From assembly GCA_964035575.1 (NCBI GenBank), contig OZ037837.1:744001-808000 (forward strand): DNA of 64,000 bases, written 5' to 3'. Made by a program: the position numbers and the translations under genes. Under the pieces are notes generated by a model that did not search any database, had not been told where the DNA came from, and saw only the letters and a program-made list of their open reading frames with translations. Source of the DNA: Rhynchopus sp. YZ270_cl-10 (taxonomy: Eukaryota > Euglenozoa > Diplonemea > Diplonemida > Diplonemidae). Below are positions 19,762 through 29,753 of this stretch, one piece after another (position 1 is the first letter of the stretch; every line of letters starts with the position of its first letter).

Positions 19762-20835
19762 CATACAATGCAACGAGGCCGAGTCGGCCTCGCCAAGGCC
19801 TGAAAATAAATACTCAGGCGTGCCTGAGGCGTACTCGGGATTAGTTACGTTTAAGTACGCCTCAGGCGCGCCTGAGTATATTTATATTTCTTACCAGCAT
19901 TTTGTTCATGAACAAAAAAGTATTTCGCCCCAAATTTTGTGGCTTTCGATTCAGAGGTAGCAAAATCTTTTAAATGCGGGGTCGCACAATGAAAAATGTG
20001 CCTGTGGGCCGAGCGAGTCGAAAAAATGAAAAGGGTTCGCTAGCTTTGGTGCTGATGATATATATTTTGGTGGTACATTCGGGTATTTCATTGGTTCAAA
20101 AATCATTGGAAACAAATCTCGGGGGTGATTTTCGACTGGGCCCTTCGCGGCCCAACTTGATGCAAGACGGAAGAGGCTCATACAAGGCTGGATCCTCCAA
20201 CACTAGAAAGATCCCATCGAGATCCTAAAATCATACACAGGTCTCCTTCATCCACAGACCACAGCTCTAATTTAAATACAACTATGGGGTGACCAAAGGA
20301 CTTTTTTATACATAACCGAGTTATGACTCATCTTCTGCGAAGCCTCTTTTTAGGAGACAGTTTACTGTAGGCAGTAACCATGATATTTTTCCACTAAAAA
20401 TATCTTGCGACCCCGCAATTTTCTCAGCAGGACACCGAAAGTTGATTTCAGCACATTTCAGGGGGTGGGGAAAATACATGGCATGCCTTAGAAACGTGAT
20501 GACCTGTGCGTAATAATTTTATATATCAGCAGAAATATGAAACCGAGTATACTTTCCCCTGATTTTGGTACAAACTTAAAGTCACGCATTTTTTGCTAAA
20601 AAAATTGCCCGACCCCGGAATTTTTTCAGATCGCTCCGGAAATTCATCAGAGGCCCATTTTGCGGGGCAAAAATCCACACCAGGCGCCTGAAACGCAAGT
20701 ATGCGTTGATATATACTCAGGCGTGCCTGAGGCGTACTTAAACGTAACTAATCCCGAGTACGCCTCAGGCACGCCTCAGATATATTTTCCAGATATGAGT
20801 ATTTTCAGGCGTACCCGGCCTCGTTGCATTGTATG
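19762..20835. mobile_element. Inverted-repeat element J nested in H
   Basis: 1074 bp with 19-bp ends CATACAATGCAACGAGGCC and long imperfect inner arms (about 19762-19882 and 20709-20835), which include CTCAGGCGTGCCTGAGGCGTAC. Both flanks carry the same-orientation 9-mer TATACACAG, with ATACAC directly repeated at each border. J therefore inserted into a pre-existing 9-bp array. No open frame of note in its 826-bp centre. Confidence 0.75.
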
Positions 20836-21028
20836 ATACACAGAATACACAGTATACACAGTATACACAGTATACACAGTATACACAGTATACACAGTAT
20901 ACACAGTATACACAGTATACACAGTATACACAGTATACACAGTATACACAGTATACACAGTATACACAGTATACACAGTATACACAGTATACACAGTATA
21001 CACAGTATACACAGTATACACAGTACAC
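20836..21028 (+). repeat. TATACACAG 9-bp microsatellite
   Basis: About 21 units, with one variant near the left edge. Two more units lie left of element J at 19742-19761. Confidence 0.95.
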
Positions 21029-21054
21029 AATACAAACGCCAGGTGGTCTGAAGA

Positions 21055-21535
21055 CCCATCCTCACCGAACCAGCTGAGGTGCTCAAGACGATCCCACCCC
21101 TAGAAGAGGACTGCAAACAGGAGAGAGCGGACAGAATTGCGAAGCACATCCGTTTGGCTGCTGAGCAGAAGCAACAGAAGCAGGCTCGACGCAAACCAAA
21201 GAAACCCACCGGACACACTCGCATCTTCTTCGGCGGATACTGCAACGTGAGGCAGCCGGGGGCGAGGGTGAAGAAAAACACTTGCCAGGGATCGGGCGCA
21301 GGAGCACGCCTCGAGATAGACGGCGAGGTGCGGTGGACAGCCAGTAGTCGCCTGGCGGACGCACCCCTGAACGTCGCGGAGTATGAAGGACTGCTGATGT
21401 GCCTCGAATACCTTAAGAGCGACACAGACACCACACCACTGAACATCTACGGATCCAGTAGAACCGTGGTTGACCAGGTGATGAGCTGCATTCCTTTTCG
21501 GACCGGGGTGTTCCATCCTATTTTTAAAAACGTTT
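21055..21535 (+). mobile_element. 5'-truncated LINE with RNase H-like domain
   Basis: 481 bp bounded by an exact 19-bp target duplication ACGCCAGGTGGTCTGAAGA (21036-21054, 21536-21554). A frame from 21079 runs through the 3' end and terminates only in flanking DNA at 21558. Its residues GSGAGARLEIDGE, NVAEYEGLLMCLEYL and LNIYGSSRTVVDQV align with RNase HI (the Glu of NVAEY is kept). The usual Asp positions read FGGY and YGSS, so the enzyme looks inactive. RNase H-bearing LINE clades include Ingi and I. The 3' tail CATCCTATTTTTAAAAACGT is shared with the insertion at 60372-60976. Confidence 0.75.
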
Positions 21536-21827
21536 ACGCCAGGTGGTCTGAAGAGTGATCTGACCATATTCTCCAGGTATAACAAATGCTTAAATAATGC
21601 ATTGGCGAAGGAATTTTGCGCTTTCGACCACCACAGATTACATGTGTTTTTACCGGTTTTTCTATGTGTTGAGGTATGCACTTGTGTGCTGGGAAGCATG
21701 CCACCAGTGTTACAATTTTACAAGGTAAAGATGACCTGTACGTACGTATGTAAGGAAGAAGGCTGAGTGGGCATATAGTGCCGCAAAATCATATCTGGAA
21801 GCCATCAGTCCCCTGTCCGGTTGTCCA

Positions 21828-23798
21828 GTACCCAGTACCCAGTACCCAGTACCCAGTACCCAGTACCCAGTACCCAGTACCCAGTACCCAGTACCCAGTA
21901 CCCAGTACCCAGTACCCAGTACCCAGTACCCAGTACCCAGTACCCAGTACCCAGTACCCAGTACCCAGTACCCAGTACCCAGTACCCAGTACCCAGTACC
22001 CAGTACCCAGTACCCAGTACCCAGTACCCAGTACCCAGTACCCAGTACCCAGTACCCAGTACCCAGTACCCAGTACCCAGTACCCAGTACCCAGTACCCA
22101 GTACCCAGTACCCAGTACCCAGTACCCAGTACCCAGTACCCAGTACACAGTACCCAGTACCCAGTACCCAGTACCCAGTACCCAGTACCCAGTACCCAGT
22201 ACCCAGTACCCAGTACCCAGTACCCAGTACCCAGTACCCAGTACACAGTACCCAGTACCCAGTACCCAGTACCCAGTACCCAGTACCCAGTACCCAGTAC
22301 CCAGTACCCAGTACCCAGTACCCAGTACCCAGTACCCAGTACCCAGTACCCAGTACCCAGTACCCAGTACCCAGTACCCAGTACCCAGTACCCAGTACCC
22401 AGTACCCAGTACCCAGTACCCAGTACCCAGTACCCAGTACCCAGTACCCAGTACCCAGTACCCAGTACCCAGTACCCAGTACCCAGTACCCAGTACCCAG
22501 TACCCAGTACCCAGTACCCAGTACCCAGTACCCAGTACCCAGTACCCAGTACCCAGTACCCAGTACCCAGTACCCAGTACCCAGTACCCAGTACCCAGTA
22601 CCCAGTACCCAGTACCCAGTACCCAGTACCCAGTACCCAGTACCCAGTACCCAGTACCCAGTACCCAGTACCCAGTACCCAGTACCCAGTACCCAGTACC
22701 CAGTACCCAGTACCCAGTACCCAGTACCCAGTACCCAGTACCCAGTACCCAGTACCCAGTACCCAGTACCCAGTACCCAGTACCCAGTACCCAGTACCCA
22801 GTACCCAGTACCCAGTACCCAGTACCCAGTACCCAGTACCCAGTACCCAGTACCCAGTACCCAGTACCCAGTACCCAGTACCCAGTACCCAGTACCCAGT
22901 ACCCAGTACCCAGTACCCAGTACCCAGTACCCAGTACACAGTACCCAGTACCCAGTACCCAGTACCCAGTACCCAGTACCCAGTACCCAGTACCCAGTAC
23001 CCAGTACCCAGTACCCAGTACCCAGTACCCAGTACCCAGTACCCAGTACCCAGTACCCAGTACCCAGTACCCAGTACCCAGTACCCAGTACCCAGTACCC
23101 AGTACCCAGTACCCAGTACCCAGTACCCAGTACCCAGTACCCAGTACCCAGTACCCAGTACCCAGTACCCAGTACCCAGTACCCAGTACCCAGTACCCAG
23201 TACCCAGTACCCAGTACCCAGTACCCAGTACCCAGTACCCAGTACCCAGTACCCAGTACCCAGTACCCAGTACCCAGTACCCAGTACCCAGTACCCAGTA
23301 CCCAGTACCCAGTACACAGTACCCAGTACCCAGTACCCAGTACCCAGTACCCAGTACCCAGTACCCAGTACCCAGTACCCAGTACCCAGTACCCAGTACC
23401 CAGTACCCAGTACCCAGTACCCAGTACCCAGTACCCAGTACCCAGTACCCAGTACCCAGTACCCAGTACCCAGTACCCAGTACCCAGTACCCAGTACCCA
23501 GTACCCAGTACCCAGTACCCAGTACCCAGTACCCAGTACCCAGTACCCAGTACCCAGTACCCAGTACCCAGTACCCAGTACCCAGTACCCAGTACCCAGT
23601 ACCCAGTACCCAGTACCCAGTACCCAGTACCCAGTACCCAGTACCCAGTACCCAGTACCCAGTACCCAGTACCCAGTACCCAGTACCCAGTACCCAGTAC
23701 CCAGTACCCAGTACCCAGTACCCAGTACCCAGTACCCAGTACCCAGTACCCAGTACCCAGTACCCAGTACCCAGTACCCAGTACCCAGTACCCAGTAC
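21828..23798 (+). repeat. CAGTACC 7-bp array, about 281 units
   Basis: Nearly 2 kb of perfect CAGTACC units, with a handful of CAGTACA variants (near 22144, 22242, 22934, 23312). Open frames of 650-800 codons in several frames on both strands are products of the array and carry no gene signal. Confidence 0.97.
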
Positions 23799-24172
23799 AT
23801 GTGACCACGTGTGACTTGTCACACCTGTGCGCAAAAAAAAACGCAAAACCCGGAATGCGAATCGCAAAAATTCGCAAACATTCGCAAAAAATCGCAAAAA
23901 TTCGCACTGCGAATTTTTCGCGTTTTTTCCCCGATTTTTCCTGGTTTGCGAATTTCGTAGCAGAATACTACCCCTGATCACCCCAATTTTGCCTTTTTGG
24001 CCAAAATCACAAATTTTTTTTTTTTGAAAACGCCGTTTCGCCGTTTTGCCTTTTAAAAAAACGCCGTTTTCAAAATTGGCGAAGCGCCGTTCCCCCCGAG
24101 AAATCGGCGTTTTCAAAGCGACAAAACGCCGTTTCCTGTCGTCATTTTTTGAGAAAAAGGATCTGGCAAAAT

Positions 24173-24375
24173 CATAAAAGTAGCGTACCGTGCGCCTGCG
24201 GCGCAAGCTTACATCACACCCTTCCCATGCTGTAAAATAGTGCAATTTTAAGCGCGATTTTTGAAATGTTGCGTACCGTGGCTTCGCCAGGAACCTTTGG
24301 TTACCTGACTAACCTTTGGTTAGGCCATAGCCACCATTTCTTTTATAAATTTACTAAGGTTACTGATAAGAAGGC
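24173..24375 (+). repeat. Module 1 in element H
   Basis: Direct diverged copy of 17323-17505, beginning TAGCGTACCGTGCGCCTGCG and including GAAATGTTGCGTACCGTGGC and AGGTTACTGATA. It has an extra internal AACCTTTGGTTA duplication. Confidence 0.75.
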
Positions 24376-24837
24376 GGACACCCACTACGGATTGCGGATC
24401 ACCAGTGGCTGAAAGCTACCAAGGCACAGAGGAGGGAAGCTTTCCCGCAGAGAAGGGTTGAGGTGGTGTAGGTTGGCCGTGCATCACAAAATGCCGAGAA
24501 TATTTTTCGCTGAGTTTTCCGCACAGAAAAAAATGACTGCCTCACACAAAACCACCTTTTTGGTGGAGGCTAGGGGGGCTATATAATACCCTCTGTGGCT
24601 GGCAGGGAGGCGCGCGCGACGACCGCTTTCAACGGGGGGAAAATTTTTTTTTGGCCTGGAAAAAAAAAAAAGTGTCGCCGTTTTGCTTTTTTCCACTTTC
24701 GGCAAAGTTAGCAATATGCCTGCTTGCGACGTCTACGCAGACGTTAACGCACAGTACTCTTCTACCCCATTGCAGGACTATACAACACAATGCCTGCATC
24801 GCTAATAGCGGATACGATACCCTACACTACCACATAC

Positions 24838-26388
24838 CTTCGAATTGACATTCGAGACAACTGTTGCCGACTGCGTTGCATCTGCAATCGGATTTGCATT
24901 CCCCCCTAGCAGCTTCGAATCGAGCACTGCGTCCACCGTCTTCGTGTCAAACGCATACACATCCAACCCCGCCATGCCCATCGGCGCCCCCACCCCACGC
25001 AACCCCACTGCCCCATAGTCCCCTACCCACTCCACGGTAAACTGAATCGCATCCACTCCGTTGATCTGCCCCACTGCGTACTCTATTGTCACATCTGCCG
25101 ACGTTGCGACGCTCTCTTTACACTGCATCACAAACACATCCGCCGGGGTCGGAACCGGAGTATCCGGAGCAACAGTTTCCGGCACCCCTGGTATCCCTGT
25201 TGGTGGCGCTTCTGTGAGAGGTGGATTGGTCGGAGGTGACGGAGTAGGGGGTGACGGTGTCGGAGGGGAAAGCGTCGGTGGTGATGGAGTAGGTGGCGAT
25301 GGAGTCTCCGGCGCATCGGTCCGACATTGCACCTGAGGGAGGGTCCAGGATAATCTGCCAACTTTTGAATGTTTTGCCCACGATAAATCTGCTACTGCTC
25401 CGCTTCCGATTGCCCACGCAAATCCATAGGTTCCACCCCCTACTAATGGCACATCATCCGCACTGTTTGTATCCAATAAACGATAGAACACGATGTCACC
25501 GTTTTCATGACTCACAATAACTGCGGAGGAGAGCGCGTCCTTTGCGGTAGGGGCTTGGTTTAGGGTGCCGGAAAATGGTTGAAAATCGTTGATTTGAGTG
25601 GGAAAGGTTCTGTCAAATGCATATATGTCTAGCCCCTCCATTCTGTCTACGTTATCAGCACGCCATCCTACGGCACCGTACCCTGCTACATATGTAATTT
25701 GAAATTGTATCGCAGATTTGCCAACAACATCTCCAAGCTCATAAGATATTTTCATAGATGGTTCTCCGGTTTCAATAGGGATTGGCCCGCAGGAAGCAGT
25801 GAATTCTTGCGCAGGAACTAATGTTGAGGCAGGACAGCTCGCGAAATTTACCATAGATTTTCCGACGTTTCCTGCAGTATGCATCTGCCAGGTAGTTCCT
25901 GCGGCGCCACTACCGGAGGCCCAACCAAATGAAAAATCGGTGTCTAAAGGAATTACAAAATCTTCGGAGTCTCCAGTATCAAGAAGACGATGAAATGTGA
26001 CAGTAGTCCCCGAGTGAGCGGTTAGGATGAGATTGTTGGTGGCATCCGGTGTAGGCATACCAGAGATCTTCATGAGTGTGCAGTCCATTACACTGTTTAT
26101 GATGGTGGAGTCGAATGCAAAAATATCAAAATTTTCCATTCCAGTTGCATCCACCGCACGAAATCCTACCGCTCCATATCCCGATGCAAACGACACAGTC
26201 ATCTCAATCGCCGCCACCCCTGCCACATGCCCAATCGAATACGTTCCGCTCATCCCTCCACCAAGAGGTAGCATAGATGGACCACATTCTTCAACAAACT
26301 GCGCATCGCTTGAAGAAGTTAAAAGCAGGAGAAAAAGGAAATGGTGGAAGAGGAGGAACAGAGGGGTGGTGGAGCTTCTCAAAATCAT
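24838..26388 (-). CDS. Five-DOMON membrane protein, exon 1 (N-terminal 517 aa)
   Basis: Starts at MILRSSTTPLFLLFHHFLFLLLLTSS, a strong signal peptide; the frame is open 49 codons upstream, but that part is spacer-like. DOMON 1 (TYSIGHVAGVAAIEMTV .. FHRLLDTGD .. WASGSG), DOMON 2 (MKISYELGDVVGKSAIQF .. FYRLLDTNS .. WAIGSG) and the first half of DOMON 3 follow, with a PSPPTPSPPT linker before DOMON 3. The exon ends at AAG before GTATGT. Joined to 15014-16885 the protein is 1140 aa: signal, five DOMONs, EGF-like segment, membrane helix and acidic tail. It is probably a surface receptor or electron-transfer/sugar-binding protein; function is inferred only from the fold. Confidence 0.85.
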
Positions 26389-26838
26389 TTTTTTATTTTT
26401 GGAGAAATAATGAAAAAGGGAAGGGGAAGGGAAGGGAGGGGAATGTGTTTTTGGGGGTATGTCAGTGAAGACCCCTATTCTGTCCTGGAGTGGGGAGGTG
26501 TTTTTGTGATTTGAGTGAAATACTACAGGTGTCAATAGCTATCTTCACACAGGAAAAACGGGAAACGAAATAGGGGGAGAGGTTTGTTAGTTGTACGCTT
26601 TCACAAAAAAAGTGCGAATCACCCCCCTGCAGCCACACCAAAAATTGTGACCTTTTTTTGTCTTTTAATTATACTTATCGATTGTTCCAAAAACACACTT
26701 TTCGTGTGAAAAAAAAGGGGGGTATTTTTTACTAAAATGAAAACAAGAGAAAGGAAGAGAGAAAAAATAAAATGAATGTATCTCTTGTGCACAGTACATC
26801 TAGAAATTAGAAGAAAAAAGAGAAAAAAAATAATATTG

Positions 26839-26874
26839 AAAGATGAATGTGTCTCTCTCTTGTGCACATTCATT
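26839..26874 (+). ncRNA. Small hairpin with 7-bp stem
   Basis: AAAGATGAATGTGTCTCTCT.. folds as GAATGTG / CACATTC around TCTCTCTCTTGTG. The AGATGA lead and CTCTCT loop match the other family members, but the stem sequence is unrelated. Confidence 0.35.
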
Positions 26875-27788
26875 AAAAAGAAAATCTTCCTAAATCGGAG
26901 GTTATTGCCGCCTAAAAATTGGGTTTTATTGGATTTGAAGAAAAAAACGCATTTTTTCCTCTCCTTTTTTCCTCTTTGAAGGAAACCCTTGACGGAGTTG
27001 CGCTTTTAGTTTTTTAAAAAAAATGGACAAAATAATCATTTCTTGAGAACACCCCCTAAAATGATGTGCTGCAGTCAAAAGTCACCAAGGGACTTTGTTA
27101 GAGAAAAGGGGGAAATACGAAGTCACAGCGAACAGCACCCAACACGTCGTACTCGTCAGGGTGGGGATACTAGTAGCGCTACCAGTCCAAATGACTAGTG
27201 TTTTTTTTTTACGACTCATGTTACGATCTCATTCGTAGCGTTACAGTTGGATAAGTAATATTGGCGACCAAAAAAGTCGCCAATTTGCAAGAAAAAAAGA
27301 CCCCCAAAATCCGCCGATATTATTTGGTCGCCAAGTTTCTTGTCCAACTGTAGTAAACTAAGTCGTTTTGTATAGTCGTGCTTTACTACGTAGCGTACCT
27401 TCCCCTGACTGGTAGTGAAAGGGGTGCGAGAAACTACATTACGCAAGGTATATCTCATCGCTTCGGATCGCAGCAGAGAAGGGGTGCGGGTGGGGGTTAT
27501 CCTGCTGAGGTTAAACATGCACCAAAGGGGGGGAGGGGGGACTACTGGCATAAGAAGATTTGATTTATTGTTATCTTCAAAGAAAACCACGTAGTACCCG
27601 CAAGCAGTTACAGTAATCCAAAGAAACGTCGGAGAGAGTAAACAAACCCCTCCTTAGTTAGGGCTTCAAAAACCCCATTACACCTTGTGGATCTCTCTTT
27701 GCATCACTGTATCACACAGTGGGGTTTTTCACAAAAAAAAAAATCTAGTGAGGGTGTTGCGTGCAATTCAACACAAAAAAATAAAAGA

Positions 27789-27830
27789 AAAGTTTGTAAG
27801 ATGATCCCAAGCCTCTCGTGCTTAGTCACC
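27789..27830 (+). ncRNA. Recurrent small hairpin, copy 3
   Basis: Same block as 914-956 with one change (AAGTTTGTAAGATGATCCC). Poly-A precedes it and TTTT follows it. Confidence 0.4.
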
Positions 27831-28221
27831 TTTTAAAAAAGGGGGAGTGAGGAAGGGAAGGGAGAAAAGAGCAGTTTTGAGTAAAGAAGCGGGGGAGGGG
27901 GGGCTAATGGGTTTGGAAAAGTATTGCGCAGTAATTGATTGTATTTTTTTTGCCAAGCAAAATTATAGACATGATTTGCTGTCTTTTTTATTTGAAAAAC
28001 TTGGTTTGTATTAGTGTAGCCACCCTAGAGTGTGCTCCACTATTTATATATTTCCTCCTCCCCTTTCACGGCACGGTGTTGTTCACCTCCCTTAGCCCCT
28101 CGCCGCTTTGGGGGGGTACAGACAGCACACCTTTTTTTTGCATTTTCTGATGAATTCTGACGGCATACAGCCAAATACCCAACACACTGACGTTGTTTAT
28201 GCTGTTTTTTTCTTTTTCTTT

Positions 28222-28289
28222 TGATAAATTGTTGGAGTAGTGTAGTTGCCTCGGTTGTGTTGCCACAGTTGTGCAATCTCCACTGTCTT
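28222..28289 (+). repeat. Short dispersed repeat Y
   Basis: Starts ATAAATTGTTGGAGTAGTGT and ends ACAGTTGTGCAATCTCCACT. Copies at 59450-59513 and, more diverged, 3283-3330. A related beginning (TATTAGTGTAGCCACC) is seen at 28008 and 29706. Confidence 0.5.
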
Positions 28290-28661
28290 CTTTTTTTCTC
28301 TCTTTTTTTAGGGGGGAGGGGTTTTTATGGGTCTGGTAAGTGCCCGTACCGTATCGTGAACGGGGGCGGTTCTCAACCGCTCGTGGCCAGAAAAACAAAA
28401 AAAATGCAAAAGTCATCACATTGCCTACAACCATACAGACCGAACACGCACTGAGGGTATAGGACTCACCCTTAGCAATGGCTTACTGTTCAGGCCACGC
28501 TAGGTCGTTGGACATACAGAGAAGGGGGGGATAGCCAAGTGGTTGTATTGTGTGTGCTCGGGCAGTAGCTACTATCAGCGCACTGAAGCAAATACGAACA
28601 ACACCGCCAGAGGGTTTTTCGCTACCCCCGATTCTCGGTGTGTTGACCTTTACAAAAAAAG

Positions 28662-28704
28662 AAAAGTTTATAAGATGATCCTAAGCCTCTCGTGCTTAGT
28701 AACC
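28662..28704 (+). ncRNA. Recurrent small hairpin, copy 4
   Basis: AAAAGTTTATAAGATGATCC with the stem-loop extended by one pair (TAAGC / GCTTA) around CTCTCGT. It lies 27 bases before palindromic element T. Confidence 0.4.
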
Positions 28705-28730
28705 TTTTGTATAAAAAAAAAATGTTTGGT

Positions 28731-28804
28731 GTGGCTGAATGGAGGGGCGGAAAAAGGGTGGAAAAAAAGTGCGGGAAAAGTGCGAATCACCCCCCTTCAG
28801 CCAT
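28731..28804 (+). mobile_element. Palindromic element T, copy 1
   Basis: 74 bp from GTGGCTGAATGGAGGGG to CCCCCCTTCAGCCA, inverted ends around a run of GTGCG motifs. Copy 2 is at 29076-29147; a right half is at about 26610-26636. Confidence 0.5.
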
Positions 28805-29075
28805 ATCAATGTTAGTAAGGTTAACCTTTGGCCTCTCAGGGCTTTTAGCCAACCCCCTATATAATACTTTCATCATATGCAATCAATTAAACTGATAGTA
28901 TATGGTGAGGGATCAACAAAAATGTTCCCATCTTTCCCCTATATAAAAAAAAAATATCTAAAATGCCCGCGTGTGAGTTTCTGGGTGTATTTTTTTTGGG
29001 TCACACTTTACGGAGGAAAGGGAGGTTTGTAGTGGAGGTGTTGATTGTGGCAAATCAGTTTTTTTTTCTTCTTTG

Positions 29076-29147
29076 GTGGCTGAATGGGGGGCGCAAAAAG
29101 TGCGGGAAAAGTGCGCAAGAAGTGCGAATCACCCCCCCTTCAGCCAC
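29076..29147 (+). mobile_element. Palindromic element T, copy 2
   Basis: GTGGCTGAATGGGGGG to CCCCCCCTTCAGCCAC. Same interior GTGCGGGAAAAGTGCG as copy 1. Confidence 0.5.
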
Positions 29148-29753
29148 ATCATTGTTTTTTTTTTGCTGTTTTTTTTTTTTTTTTTGTGATTGATAATCAG
29201 TTGTTTGGGGGATCGGCCGTTTCACAACCTCTCCCTTTTGTCTTATCTTTATTGGTCTGTGGGGATGGGTAAACACAAAAAGGAAAAGTCGGAGTGGGGT
29301 GTTCAATTGTTAAGGGAACGGGATAGGACGTGGCTAAATAGTCTTCATCTTCATCGAATTCTATAAGAATTGAAAGGAAAAATCCGTTATTTAGCCGAGG
29401 GGGATGGGATGGGATGGGGGCTGATTGGGAAGGAGGGAAAAGAGGGACACCCCATCAGCATGATAAAAAATAGGCCAAAACTAATTAAAAGAAAGACCAA
29501 AAAAAAAAATTTAAAGATGAACATGCCGTGAACACACATCTGGAACACATTTTTCGGGCATGAATCTAAGCCTCTCGGACACATGGTATATTTTGCATTG
29601 TCAACAAAAAAACAATCCAACATGCCCCCCACAGTCAAAAAAAAACCCCCCCTCCCTTCCCAACATTTTTACTAAATTTTATTTTTTTTTTGAAAACTTG
29701 GTTGTATTAGTGTAGCCACCCTAGAGTGTGCTCCAGTATTTCTTTTTATATTT

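Larger units (their letters stand above)
19202..24722. mobile_element. hAT-like non-autonomous transposon H (5521 bp)
   Basis: Perfect 15-bp inverted ends CAGGCATATTGCTAA / TTAGCAATATGCCTG, and an exact 8-bp target duplication CTTGCGAC (19194-19201, 24723-24730). The 8-bp duplication and CAGG start are hAT hallmarks. It has no transposase. Contents in order: an 8-bp microsatellite, inverted-repeat element J in a 9-bp microsatellite, a 5'-truncated LINE, the 2-kb CAGTACC array, and module 1. Subterminal inverse copies of GGGTGATCAGGGGTAGTATT lie at 19238 and about 23970. It sits in the DOMON intron. Confidence 0.85.
16886..24837 (-). other. 7952-bp GT-AG intron of the DOMON gene, carrying two transposons
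   Basis: Minus-strand donor AAG|GTATGT at 24838/24837 and acceptor TTTTCAG|ATT at 16886/16885. Both flanking codons are in phase 0, and the join reads ..NVNSK-IIFHRL.., matching the same position in the other four DOMON domains (for example SHENGDIVFYRLLDT). Removing the two insertions (16944-19119 and 19202-24722, with one target copy each) leaves an ancestral intron of about 244 bp. This shows that conventional cis-splicing occurs in this organism. Confidence 0.88.
26389..29753. other. Spacer upstream of the DOMON gene
   Basis: 3.4 kb without a supported gene. It holds hairpins at 26767-26804, 26839-26874, 27789-27830 and 28662-28704; two palindromic T elements (28731-28804, 29076-29147); a partial repeat M (29220-29312); and short repeats shared elsewhere (27991-28047 with 29691-29742, and 28222-28289 with 59450-59513). 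Confidence 0.55.

Noticed and set aside
21778-24245. Very long open frames on both strands (650-818 codons)
   Set aside because: They are generated by the CAGTACC array, whose 7-bp unit has no stop in several frames. No codon or domain signal exists outside the repeat.
28529-28600. tRNA-like start (GATAGCCAAGTGGTT)
   Set aside because: No anticodon arm or TTCGA loop with pairing acceptor ends could be placed within 100 bases.
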